Source: Serratia liquefaciens
GTDB lineage: Bacteria > Pseudomonadota > Gammaproteobacteria > Enterobacterales > Enterobacteriaceae
DNA length: 64,000 nt
Direction of reading: 5' to 3'
NCBI GenBank assembly: GCA_012719855.1
Contig: JAAXZN010000019.1
Location: 1-64,000 of the forward strand
Made by a program: the position numbers and the translations under genes. The notes beneath the pieces are model-generated. The model ran no database searches and had not been told where the DNA came from. It worked only from the letters and a program-made list of their open reading frames with translations. Positions 1-8,031 of this stretch are shown piece after piece. How positions within the stretch are numbered: the first letter of the stretch is position 1; every line of letters begins with the position of its first letter.

Positions 1-230
1 ATATTAGAACGGGGGAGGAATAGGATGTAATTCAAATTTTCTGCTATTTAAAGTCAAATTTGTTCTGACAATTTGAATTAATGAAAAAGGAAGTGCTTAT
101 ATAGACAGTAATAAAGTTATTAAGACTAACATCATTAGTCTGCAATCTAAATAAAAGCTGGTGTTGGTCAGCAAAGGGCTGAGTGGTTAAATAACTAAAT
201 TAATTGTCGTTGCAGACACTGTTTATTTAA
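1..230. other. AT-rich intergenic stretch at window edge
   Basis: Downstream of the LysR-type gene, whose stop codon is at 231-233 on the minus strand. The stretch is visibly AT-rich compared with the rest of the window. I see no convincing gene, tRNA or strong terminator hairpin in it. Its composition resembles the spacer at 1155-1346 and fits the edge of an acquired region, but that is inference. Confidence 0.5.
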
Positions 231-1154
231 TTAAGTTCGCAACTGGTTAAAAGAATTTTTCTCTTTTTGCTGCAAATGGATTTTCATATGCTCAAGCAAG
301 CGGCGAACTTTTAAAGGTTGGCTGTCCCGGCGTGGCATAATCGCATAGCAATTAATCTCCGGTAATCGCCAATCAGGCAGCACTTCCACCAAATCGCCAT
401 TGTGTAATTCACGCTCAACATTGACAAAGAAATTACGGATGATCCCTTTGCCCGCCAGCGCCAGTTCTTTCATCGCCATACCGTTATTGGTAAATAAACG
501 GCCGGTCATTCTCAGCCGATGTTCGTCGCCGTTATGGTGGAGCAGGCGAACAAATTGCGGGTTGCCCAAAGGAGTAAAAGTCACCCATTGATGCCGGGTT
601 AACGCCTGTGGGCTTTCAGGAATGCCATGGCCGGCAAGGTAGGCCGGTGAGGCGCACAACACTTCGCGAAAGCGTGCCAGGCGGGTAGAAACGTAGCTGG
701 AGTCCGCCAGAACGCCGCCGCGGATCGCCAGATCGATGCGCTGGCCTATCAGGTCAATCTTCTCGTCATGGATCTCCAGCCTAAGCGTGATGCGCGGGTG
801 ATCGTCAAGGAAGCTTTGCAATGCAGGCACCAAATAGTGGGTGGCGAACTCGGTAGAGGTCGCGACGCGCAGTTCACCACTCAGTTCACCGCGCAGGGCG
901 GCGATACGTTGTTGCCCCCGCTCGGCGGCATGCAGCATTAAAACGCAGTCTTCATAAAAACAGAGCCCGGCTTCGGTCAGGCTCAGTGAACGAGTGGAAC
1001 GCAGAAGTAATTGAATGCCCAGCTCGTTTTCCAGCAGGCGGATATGCTGGCTGACGGCAGAGGTGGTAATGCCTAATTCTTTAGCTGCCATGCTGAACGC
1101 GCCGCAATCGACAACTTTAGAAAAAATGGCCATGCGCTTTAGAATATTACTCAT
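231..1154 (-). CDS. LysR-type transcriptional regulator, divergent from the isonitrile cluster
   Basis: A 307-residue protein of normal LysR length. The N-terminal winged helix-turn-helix is clear at about residues 17-60 (GAFSMAAKELGI, then SAVSQHIRLLE and the turn into TRSLSLTEAG). The rest, about 90-295, is the effector-binding domain of the subgroup often annotated as CrgA-like or 'transcriptional regulator, LysR family'. It is transcribed away from isnA, and a near-perfect 17-bp palindrome lies six bases upstream of its start codon. The divergent layout suggests that it controls itself and the isonitrile genes. The effector is unknown. The family call is secure; the regulatory target is inference from position. 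Confidence 0.88.
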   Translation of the reverse strand: MSNILKRMAIFSKVVDCGAFSMAAKELGITTSAVSQHIRLLENELGIQLLLRSTRSLSLTEAGLCFYEDCVLMLHAAERGQQRIAALRGELSGELRVATSTEFATHYLVPALQSFLDDHPRITLRLEIHDEKIDLIGQRIDLAIRGGVLADSSYVSTRLARFREVLCASPAYLAGHGIPESPQALTRHQWVTFTPLGNPQFVRLLHHNGDEHRLRMTGRLFTNNGMAMKELALAGKGIIRNFFVNVERELHNGDLVEVLPDWRLPEINCYAIMPRRDSQPLKVRRLLEHMKIHLQQKEKNSFNQLRT

Positions 1155-1159
1155 AGTTT

Positions 1160-1176
1160 GTTAAGTTCAACTTAAC
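1160..1176. promoter_or_regulatory. 17-bp palindrome, candidate LysR operator
   Basis: GTTAAGTT, one central C, then AACTTAAC: two perfect 8-bp arms. It contains a T-N11-A core of the kind LysR-type regulators bind, and lies just upstream of the regulator start at 1154 and about 170 bases from isnA. Autoregulation is the simplest reading, but binding is not shown. Confidence 0.5.
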
Positions 1177-1346
1177 CAAGATTGTTAATTATACGGGCTA
1201 ATAATATAGCACTATCTCTTCTATATTGCCTGAAGCAGATAAATCTCAGGGGTGAGTATTATTCTCTGATGATGCCTCTTTTTTCGAAAAGTCTTATTGC
1301 GTTTGTGATTAAGTCACCTGCGCCATAATCTGAACAGGAGTTAATT

Positions 1347-2312
1347 GTGGACAGTGCCCGTATTGAAAAAATATCGTTAAAGATCCTTCATGAGCTATTG
1401 CAATATCGGCGTCGGTTCCCAGGAATGGAAACATCAAATTCCGAGGAAGAGCTGCTCGTCACTCAAGTGCAATTGCCGCGCATCCGGGCATTCATTGAAC
1501 AACAACAGCGGATTGAGTTTGTACTGCCTGCCTTTCCGACAAAATCACCCAATACCAATAAGGTGATTGGTGCAGTACCCGATATGGCGGAACGCTTGTC
1601 GCTGATATTCCTTAATTCCCTCTGCCAGCGTATTCAGCTTTATTATCCGCCGGGTGCACATATTGTCATCTGTTCGGATGGTCACGTCTTCGGCGATTTA
1701 ATCCGCGTCAGCGACGATGCCATCAACCACTATCAGCGCGAAATTGAAACTCTGCTACATGAGGTTGGGGCCACGCACCTGAGCGTGTTCAACCTGGGGG
1801 ACGTGGAAGGGCTGGCGGAACACACCGACGACTACGACTTGCTACGCCAGTTGCTGGTCGACGGTTATGCCGAATCGGAGTCGGCAATCAAACAACAGCT
1901 GATGGAAAGCGATCAGGGGCTGCAACTGTACCGCGCCATTACCCGTTTCCTGTATGAAGACAGTCAACTGCCGGGCTACAGCGGCTCGAATGCCGCGCTG
2001 CAGAAAGACGCCAAGCTACGGGCCTGCGGCGTGATCCAACGAAGCTGGGCCTGGGGCAATTTGCTGGCTCAGCATTTTCCGGCGGCGATCCGCTTGTCGA
2101 TCCACCCGCAGCCTGCGGACAGCTTGAAAATAGGCATTCATATGATGCCGACCAAAGATGATTGGCTCACGCCATGGCACGGCGTCGCGGCCAACGTCAA
2201 CGGACAGTTCGTGCTGATGAAACGCAAAGACGCTCAGGAGCTAGAGGGCGAACTGGTGGCGATCCGCGGTACGCCAAGCCATTACCTGATTGAACAACCT
2301 CAAGTGGTGTAA
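1347..2312 (+). CDS. isnA: Isonitrile (isocyanide) synthase, DIT1/PvcA/IsnA family
   Basis: A 321-residue protein recognisable as an IsnA/PvcA isocyanide synthase. In characterised members this enzyme converts the amino group of L-tyrosine (or tryptophan) into an isonitrile, taking the extra carbon from ribulose-5-phosphate. The block GAVPDMAERLSL followed by ICSDGHVFGDLI, about residues 73-115, is typical of the family, and the length matches. The start is a GTG at 1347 with CAGGAG six bases upstream. The gene heads a three-gene unit with an isnB oxygenase and a glycosyltransferase. Tyrosine as substrate is inferred from the gene combination. It resembles the Xenorhabdus rhabduscin and Enterobacter byelyankacin arrangement. 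Confidence 0.88.
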   Translation: MDSARIEKISLKILHELLQYRRRFPGMETSNSEEELLVTQVQLPRIRAFIEQQQRIEFVLPAFPTKSPNTNKVIGAVPDMAERLSLIFLNSLCQRIQLYYPPGAHIVICSDGHVFGDLIRVSDDAINHYQREIETLLHEVGATHLSVFNLGDVEGLAEHTDDYDLLRQLLVDGYAESESAIKQQLMESDQGLQLYRAITRFLYEDSQLPGYSGSNAALQKDAKLRACGVIQRSWAWGNLLAQHFPAAIRLSIHPQPADSLKIGIHMMPTKDDWLTPWHGVAANVNGQFVLMKRKDAQELEGELVAIRGTPSHYLIEQPQVV

Positions 2313-2402
2313 CACGCCACCTTGCGCCCGCCATCTTGGCGAGCGTGTTTTAACGGCACGGTTGCCGTGTGAGCAGCAAATTTGCTTCAAGGAGAGTCAC
2401 CG

Positions 2403-3266
2403 ATGGACAAGCAACAATTGAACTGCCGTATTGAACTCAATAGCCCCTTTGGCGCTGTATTGACCCCAGAACGCCCAGGGCAATCGATCAGCGAGCTGCC
2501 GGTGGCGGCGTTGCGGGCGCTGGCACAGCAGCATCACCTGCTGGTACTACGTGGCTTCGAATCCGGTTTTACCGATCCTCGGGTACTGACCCGTTATGCC
2601 GGCAATTGGGGTGAGATCATGATGTGGCCCTTCGGCGCGGTGCTGGATGTGAAAGAACATCCAGACGCCAAGGACCATATTTTCGACAGCAGCTATGTGC
2701 CGCTGCACTGGGACGGCATGTATAAACCGACCATCCCGGAATTTCAGCTGTTCCACTGCGTAGCCGCGCCCTCGCAGGATGAAGGCGGTTGCACTACCTT
2801 TGTCGATACTACGCGCCTGCTGGCCAATGCCGATGAGTCGCAACTGGCACAGTGGCTGACGGTGTCGATCTCATACCGAATCAAGCAGGTGGTGCACTAC
2901 GGTGGCGAGGTTTGCTCGCCGCTGGTGGTAACGCACCCGAGCGGGAGCGGGCTGATCATGCGCTACAACGAGCCGCCGACAGAGGGGAAGAAATTCCTCA
3001 ACCAGCATGCGCTGGAATATCACGGGGTGCCGGAAGATCAGCAGGAAGCGTTCCATCAGACTCTGCAACAGCATCTCTACGATCCGCGCCACTATTACGC
3101 CCACCAGTGGCAGCAGGGCGATGTGGTGATCGCAGACAACTTCTCGCTGCTGCACGGGCGTGAAGGCTTTACCGCCCGCTCGGCCCGCCATTTGCAACGG
3201 GTTCATATACAGAGCAACCCGGTGTGCGCCAATCTGGCGCTGAAACCGGCCAACGCAGAGGCTTAA
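2403..3266 (+). CDS. isnB: Fe(II)/2-oxoglutarate-dependent oxygenase, PvcB/IsnB family
   Basis: A 287-residue TauD-type non-haem iron dioxygenase. The iron-binding facial triad is visible: His102 and Asp104 in LHWDGMY and His251 in LLHGREGF, with Arg262/Arg266 nearby to hold 2-oxoglutarate. Family members act on the isonitrile-tyrosine made by IsnA and decarboxylate/desaturate it to a vinyl isonitrile, or oxidise it in the paerucumarin route. The ATG at 2403 is preferred over an upstream TTG because AAGGAG lies eight bases before it. It follows isnA after 90 bases and is followed by the glycosyltransferase after five. Which outcome this enzyme gives cannot be read from the sequence. Confidence 0.87.
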   Translation: MDKQQLNCRIELNSPFGAVLTPERPGQSISELPVAALRALAQQHHLLVLRGFESGFTDPRVLTRYAGNWGEIMMWPFGAVLDVKEHPDAKDHIFDSSYVPLHWDGMYKPTIPEFQLFHCVAAPSQDEGGCTTFVDTTRLLANADESQLAQWLTVSISYRIKQVVHYGGEVCSPLVVTHPSGSGLIMRYNEPPTEGKKFLNQHALEYHGVPEDQQEAFHQTLQQHLYDPRHYYAHQWQQGDVVIADNFSLLHGREGFTARSARHLQRVHIQSNPVCANLALKPANAEA

Positions 3267-3271
3267 GAGTT

Positions 3272-4546
3272 ATGGCACGTATTCTGATGACCGCCGTGGC
3301 AACGCCCGGTCACGTTTACCCGATGCTGGGCATTGCCCGGCACCTGATTGCACAAGGGCACCAGGTTCGGGTGATGACCGGCGCGTTGTTCCGTGAACGT
3401 GCGGAGGCGAAAGGAGCGAAGTTTGTTGCCTTCGATCCCAAGGTCGATTTCGACTACCGCTATCTCGAGGAACACTTTCCGGAACGTGCTGCACTGCCGC
3501 CGGGCAATGTGCAGATGGCGCTGGCGTTGAAAGACTTCTTCGCCGCCCCAATCCCGTTGCTGAATCAACAGTTGCGTACGGTGATCGCCGCCGAGGCTAC
3601 CGATCTGCTGATGGTGGAAAACTGTTTCTACGGGGTATTGCCGCTGCTGCAGGCGGAGGATCGCCCTCCGGTTATCGGTATCGGCGTAACGCCGCTGTCA
3701 TTCTCGTCTGAAGATTCCATCTTCTACGGGCCACGCATTCCTCCGGCGCTGTTGCCGCGGGAGCTGCGTCGCGAACAGCTGGTGGATGACGCTACACGTG
3801 CCTTGATAAATGAGGTGCAGCAGAGTTTTGATGCCGCGATGACGCAATCCGGTGGCAGGCCGCTGCACCAACCCTTTAGCGATGCTTTGATCGGCGGTTG
3901 CGATCGTTTCTTGCAACTGGCGACCCCTGCGCTGGAGTATCAGCGTGACGATTTGCCGGCCAGCGTACGATTTATTGGCCCGTTGCGAAGCGCGTCGACT
4001 CAATCGCCTGCCGATGCCCTCTGGGATGAGACCGATCAGCGGCCGCTGGTGATTGTCAGCCAGGGCACACTGGCGAATGTCGATCTGCACCAGTTGATTG
4101 TTCCGACGCTTAAGGCGCTGGCACAGTTACCGGTACGGGTGCTGGCAACCACCGGTGGTCGTTCGGTCGACGGGCTGTCGGATCTGCTGCCGGACAATGC
4201 CAGAGTACGGGAGTTTATCTCTTTCGAACACTGGCTACCGCGGGCCGCGGTGCTGATCACCAACGGCGGTTACGGTTCGATCAACTACGCGTTGGATCAG
4301 GGCGTGCCGTTGATTATCGCCGGTACCGGCGAGGACAAGCTCGAGGCGGCTTCTCGGGTAGTGGCGGCTGGCTGCGGAATTAATCTGCACACCAGCAATC
4401 CGGATGAGCCGCAACTGCGTCATGCCGTGCAGCAGATCCTGACGCAACCGGCCTATCGGCAGCACGCGGCATGGGTTCAGGCCGATTACGCCCGCCATGA
4501 TGCGCTGGCGGCTATTGCCGAAGAGGTGGCGGCGTTAACTGCTTGA
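3272..4546 (+). CDS. GT1/MGT-type UDP- or dNDP-sugar glycosyltransferase, isonitrile tailoring
   Basis: A 424-residue two-domain GT-B enzyme of family GT1. The N-terminal acceptor domain opens with the typical TPGHVYPMLGIARHL, and the donor domain contains TNGGYGSINYALDQGVPL, the bacterial counterpart of the donor-sugar signature. The ATG at 3272 lies five bases after the isnB stop; a longer in-frame reading would overlap isnB and is unnecessary. In rhabduscin and byelyankacin clusters the equivalent enzyme adds a deoxysugar to the phenol oxygen of the tyrosine-derived vinyl isonitrile. The sugar used here is unknown, and no dedicated deoxysugar biosynthesis genes sit alongside. Family call strong; role inferred from context. 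Confidence 0.82.
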   Translation: MARILMTAVATPGHVYPMLGIARHLIAQGHQVRVMTGALFRERAEAKGAKFVAFDPKVDFDYRYLEEHFPERAALPPGNVQMALALKDFFAAPIPLLNQQLRTVIAAEATDLLMVENCFYGVLPLLQAEDRPPVIGIGVTPLSFSSEDSIFYGPRIPPALLPRELRREQLVDDATRALINEVQQSFDAAMTQSGGRPLHQPFSDALIGGCDRFLQLATPALEYQRDDLPASVRFIGPLRSASTQSPADALWDETDQRPLVIVSQGTLANVDLHQLIVPTLKALAQLPVRVLATTGGRSVDGLSDLLPDNARVREFISFEHWLPRAAVLITNGGYGSINYALDQGVPLIIAGTGEDKLEAASRVVAAGCGINLHTSNPDEPQLRHAVQQILTQPAYRQHAAWVQADYARHDALAAIAEEVAALTA

Positions 4547-4560
4547 GTCGCTTTTATCAC

Positions 4561-4582
4561 GGGGGCTTTTGCCCCCTTTTTT
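4561..4582 (+). terminator. Rho-independent terminator of the isn cluster
   Basis: GGGGGC, a TTTT loop and GCCCCC, followed by six T residues. It begins 14 bases after the glycosyltransferase stop and just before the convergent dehydrogenase gene, closing the isnA-isnB-GT unit. Confidence 0.85.
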
Positions 4583-4593
4583 GTCTTCCGCTA

Positions 4594-5373
4594 TCAGTCG
4601 TCGCCATCTTGCATAATGGCGCTGCGTCCTCCATCCATCACAATTGTGGTGCCGGCGATGAATCCCGCGCGATCGCTGGCAAGAAACAGGCATAAATCAC
4701 CGACTTCCTCGGGGCGGCCGAGGCGGCCGACAGGGTGTTTTTTGACGGTTTTCTCCCGTGCCCGTTGGGCATCGGTATGGCTATCGAACCAGGCCTGATT
4801 GCCTTCGGTATCAATAAAGCCTGGAGCAATTCCCAATGTGCGGATCGCCGGTCCCCACTCTATAGTCAGACTTTGCACCAGTGACAACAGTGCCCGTTTA
4901 CTGATGTTGTAGGGCGCGCAACCCGGCATCGTGGAGAAGGCGTGGTTGGAGGTGATCACCAGGATCACTCCATGGCTTTTGGTCAGTGCCGGTCGGGTGC
5001 ATTTCGCCAGATACCAGTGCGAACGCAGGTTGAGATCGAAATTGTGATCCCAGTCTGCTTGATCGCAATCAATCCCTTTGAAGATATTTTTACCGGCATT
5101 AGAAACCACGATGTCGATGCGACCGCACTGATGTTCAACATTTGCTACAAAGCGTTTGATCTCGGTGGTTTGGGTGACATCGACCGACGAATAGAAAAAA
5201 AGTTGTGGGTAATCGGTCAACAATCGCTGGGCTTGAGGTGCATTCTCCAGGCTGGGACAAGCGCACCCCATCACGGTATCGCCGTTCGCGAGAAAGGATT
5301 TGGCGATGGCCCACCCTATACCCTGGCTGGCACCGGTAACTATCGCTACACGTTTGGTTTTGTGGGTTGACAT
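4594..5373 (-). CDS. Short-chain dehydrogenase/reductase, last gene of the sugar-acid cluster
   Basis: A 259-residue classical SDR. The nucleotide motif TGASQGIG is at residues 13-20, NAG at 92-94, and the catalytic Ser142, Tyr155 and Lys159 are all present (ITSNHAF, then YNISK). It is probably an NAD(P)-dependent sugar dehydrogenase that oxidises an aldose at C1 to its lactone, or a dehydrogenase of a 2-keto-3-deoxy sugar acid; both occur next to such genes. It lies 41 bases downstream of the DapA-family gene, with a terminator-like hairpin in between, so it may be expressed at a lower level than the genes before it. The substrate is not determined by the sequence. Confidence 0.8.
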   Translation of the reverse strand: MSTHKTKRVAIVTGASQGIGWAIAKSFLANGDTVMGCACPSLENAPQAQRLLTDYPQLFFYSSVDVTQTTEIKRFVANVEHQCGRIDIVVSNAGKNIFKGIDCDQADWDHNFDLNLRSHWYLAKCTRPALTKSHGVILVITSNHAFSTMPGCAPYNISKRALLSLVQSLTIEWGPAIRTLGIAPGFIDTEGNQAWFDSHTDAQRAREKTVKKHPVGRLGRPEEVGDLCLFLASDRAGFIAGTTIVMDGGRSAIMQDGDD

Positions 5374-5384
5374 AGATAAGCCTC

Positions 5385-5407
5385 AAAAAGGCCGCGATAA
5401 GGCGGCC
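5385..5407 (-). terminator. Terminator-like hairpin inside the sugar-acid operon
   Basis: Read on the minus strand: GGCCGC, loop CTTATC, GCGGCC, then TTTTT. It lies between the DapA-family gene and the SDR gene, both minus strand. It could terminate part of the transcripts and reduce SDR expression, or act as a 3' stabiliser for the upstream message. Confidence 0.6.
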
Positions 5408-5414
5408 ATCTTGG

Positions 5415-6317
5415 TCACAGTGAGAACTGACTTAAAAATCGATCGATCGTCTGGTGATCGTCGGCGGTCAGTTGCCAACCGGGGTGGCGGCAGTAATCGG
5501 TGGCGATGATATTGCGTCGTTGCAGGATCGTCTTTTCGATCTGAATGATGTATTCGCAGTGGTTCATCCAGCGTTGGATGTAAGGCAACAATGCCTGATG
5601 CAGCCCGTTCGCTTGTGCCACTTCGCCGGCCTGCCAATGGCGATAAATACGCAGGTAAATTTCGCTGAACGAGCATCCCGGCATCACGCCTTTACCGCCC
5701 GCCGCCAGTATCTGCAACATATAAAGCCCGGCATAGCCGTTCAGTACGTTGGCCTGGGGGGCCAGTTGCAGAAATTCTTTGGTGTAATCCACCGGTGGAT
5801 TGCATTCGATCTTTAACACCGCATGGGGATAACGGGCTGCCACGTCGGCCAATTGTTGCGGAGCGATCGGCAAACCGGTTTCACCCGGCGCGTATTGCAC
5901 CATCACCGGAATGTCTACGGCCTCCAGAACGGCGAAAATGTGCTGCTGAATCGCCTGTGGACTGGGTTGAAGGAAAAAAGGAGGCAGCAGCATCAAGGCG
6001 TCTGCGCCCAGAGCTTGATAATGACGAGCGCGTTTGACGGCGACTTCGCTGCTGTGATCGGTGACCGAGATAGCGCGATACAGCGGGGCGCCTGCCAGTT
6101 CGCTGATAAATATCTCCGCCAGGCGTTCACGCTCAGGCTCCTCGAGTTTCGGGAATTCGCTGGCAATGCCAAACAGCGTCATTCCCTGAACCCCGGTTGC
6201 TGCCAGATGCTTGAGCAACTGCGAAAAACTCAGTGGGTCAATTTCGCCATTGGCCTTGAACGGCATGGCGACGATAGGGTTGACGCCTGCAATGTCGATA
6301 GCTTGGTAACGGCCCAT
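5415..6317 (-). CDS. DapA/NanA-family (beta/alpha)8 lyase or aldolase
   Basis: A 300-residue class I aldolase-fold protein of the dihydrodipicolinate synthase/N-acetylneuraminate lyase family. The Schiff-base Lys169 (AVLKIECNP) and catalytic Tyr142 (MVQYAPG) are present. The loop that is GTTGE in true DapA reads GIASEF here, so this is not a lysine-pathway enzyme. Relatives cleave or dehydrate 2-keto-3-deoxy sugar acids (for example the YjhH/YagE type). Its ATG overlaps the stop of the dehydratase (TAATG), implying coupled translation and a linked step. It could be an aldolase for the dehydratase product, running beside the kinase/aldolase pair, or a second dehydratase. The specific reaction is unknown. 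Confidence 0.8.
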   Translation of the reverse strand: MGRYQAIDIAGVNPIVAMPFKANGEIDPLSFSQLLKHLAATGVQGMTLFGIASEFPKLEEPERERLAEIFISELAGAPLYRAISVTDHSSEVAVKRARHYQALGADALMLLPPFFLQPSPQAIQQHIFAVLEAVDIPVMVQYAPGETGLPIAPQQLADVAARYPHAVLKIECNPPVDYTKEFLQLAPQANVLNGYAGLYMLQILAAGGKGVMPGCSFSEIYLRIYRHWQAGEVAQANGLHQALLPYIQRWMNHCEYIIQIEKTILQRRNIIATDYCRHPGWQLTADDHQTIDRFLSQFSL

Positions 6318-8029
6318 TATTCCTCCTCCCGATCGGCCAGTACGGCACCCTGCGCAGCAGGTAAAGCCCAGCGGCGATATAAACGCAGGAAGCCGCGCGG
6401 CACTTCTTTGTCCACGGGCTGCCAGTTTTGGCGCCGCTGCGCCAATATCACCTCGCTGACGTGCAGCGTCAGGGTGCGAGCCGGAATATCAATTGAAATT
6501 TCATCGCCGTCCTGCACCAATGCCAGCTCACCGCCGTCCACCGCCTCAGGCGAGATATGGCCGACAAACAGCCCGCGGTTGGAGCCGGAGAAGCGGCCGT
6601 CGGTGATCAGGGCACAGCTGTCGGCCAGGCCCATGCCTTCCAGCGACTTCATGGGTTTATACATTTCCGGCATGCCGGGGCCGCCTTTGGGCCCTTCATA
6701 GCGCAGGACCAGGGCGCTGCCTGGCTTAATCTGGCCGGACATAATCGCCTCGACGGATTCCTGCTCGCTGTTGAACACCACGGCGGGTCCCCGAAAGCGC
6801 ATCAAATTTTCCGGCACGGCCGCAGGCTTCACCACGCAGCCGAGAGGCGACAGATTACCGTGCAGTACGGCGACGCCGGCTTCATTGCGCACCGGAATGG
6901 CCAGGGTATGGATGACTTCCGGGCGGCGGCTTGGCCGGGTTTTTGCCAGCAGTTCCGCTTTGGTTTTGCCGGTGACGGTTAACGCGTTGAGATCGAGCAG
7001 TTTGGCAATCTCAAGCTCTACTGCCGGTACGCCACCTGCTTCCCAAAAATCAATCATGTCATGTTCACTGGCCGGGTAGAGCGAGGCGACCAGCGGTACC
7101 TGATGGCTCAACTCATCGAAGACGGACAGCGGCAGGTGACCCAGCTCCGCTTCGTAATGAATGGCTTGCAGGTGCAGGATGGCATTGGTGGAGCCGCCGG
7201 TTGCCAGCAGGTAGATCACCGCATTGCGAATCGACTCGGCGGTGATGATTTGGCGGGCATTGATGCCGTTCAATACCAGTTCCACCGCGGTACGCCCGGT
7301 TTCGATAGCGCACTCGCGACGTTCGGCCGACACCGCCGGCAGCGTGCTGCTGCCCGGAAGGCTCATACCCAGCACTTCACCGATGCAGCACATGGTGTTG
7401 GCGGTGCCATACATGGTGCAGGAACCCGGGCCGGGTTCGGCGATATTTTCGATATGGGCAAATTCCGCCTCATCGATTTCGCCGCGCATTTTCCAGCCGA
7501 TGGCCTCGGTAACGATGTTGCCGTCCCAGTGTTTGCCTTTATATTCAGCCGGGTACATTGGCCCCCCGTTGACCATGATAGCCGGAATATCCAGCCGGGC
7601 CGCGGACATCAGCATGGCGGGAACAATTTTGTCGCAGGAACCAAGCAACACCATGCCGTCGAAACGATGGGCACGCATCATCACTTCTATGGAGGCGGTG
7701 ATCACCTCGCGAGCGGCCAGAATGTAGCGCATGCCGAGATGCCCTTCGGCGATGCCGTCACAGGGGGCGATAGTGCCGAACACCATGCCGACCCCGCCGG
7801 CTTCTTCAATGCCCTGCAATACCTTGGCCGTCAGTTCGTTCAGATTGGCGTGGCCGGCCGTCGCGTTGGTATAGCTGTTGACCACGGCGATCACCGGACG
7901 GCGCAGTTGTTCGTCGCTGTGCCCCATGGATTTGTATAGTGCACGCTTCAAAGCGCCGTCATCGCCCTCCAGAATAGGGTTGAAATGCGAGCCGCAACCG
8001 CCGCTGCCACAGGTTCCACATCCGCTCAT
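6317..8029 (-). CDS. IlvD/EDD-family sugar-acid dehydratase
   Basis: A 570-residue dehydratase of the dihydroxy-acid/6-phosphogluconate dehydratase superfamily, which removes water from an aldonic acid to give a 2-keto-3-deoxy acid using an iron-sulfur cluster. Cluster cysteines Cys132 (GSCDK) and Cys204 ([12 protein letters not shown]) are conserved. The third position, PCN in [2Fe-2S] members, reads AGH at 58-60, as in E. coli IlvD (PGH). The N terminus is unusually rich in cysteine and glycine ([14 protein letters not shown]). Two adjacent ATGs at 8032 and 8029 are possible starts, and the start overlaps the upstream transporter gene. Context with KDGal kinase and KDPGal aldolase points to galactonate or a similar aldonate rather than valine/isoleucine synthesis. 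Confidence 0.83.
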   Translation of the reverse strand: MSGCGTCGSGGCGSHFNPILEGDDGALKRALYKSMGHSDEQLRRPVIAVVNSYTNATAGHANLNELTAKVLQGIEEAGGVGMVFGTIAPCDGIAEGHLGMRYILAAREVITASIEVMMRAHRFDGMVLLGSCDKIVPAMLMSAARLDIPAIMVNGGPMYPAEYKGKHWDGNIVTEAIGWKMRGEIDEAEFAHIENIAEPGPGSCTMYGTANTMCCIGEVLGMSLPGSSTLPAVSAERRECAIETGRTAVELVLNGINARQIITAESIRNAVIYLLATGGSTNAILHLQAIHYEAELGHLPLSVFDELSHQVPLVASLYPASEHDMIDFWEAGGVPAVELEIAKLLDLNALTVTGKTKAELLAKTRPSRRPEVIHTLAIPVRNEAGVAVLHGNLSPLGCVVKPAAVPENLMRFRGPAVVFNSEQESVEAIMSGQIKPGSALVLRYEGPKGGPGMPEMYKPMKSLEGMGLADSCALITDGRFSGSNRGLFVGHISPEAVDGGELALVQDGDEISIDIPARTLTLHVSEVILAQRRQNWQPVDKEVPRGFLRLYRRWALPAAQGAVLADREEE

Positions 8030-8031
8030 CA

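Noticed and set aside
5415-6317. Housekeeping dapA, given dapB nearby
   Set aside because: The GTTGE loop is missing and the gene is translationally coupled to a sugar-acid dehydratase on the opposite strand from dapB.
7061-7939. A 292-codon plus-strand open frame opposite the dehydratase gene
   Set aside because: Antisense shadow in high-GC DNA, rich in His/Gly/Asp repeats typical of reversed reading, with no family resemblance.
6317-8029. Housekeeping ilvD (dihydroxy-acid dehydratase)
   Set aside because: E. coli-type IlvD is about 616 residues with TCGSC at the second cluster site; this is 570 residues, reads PGSCTMYG, and is embedded with KDGal kinase and KDPGal aldolase.
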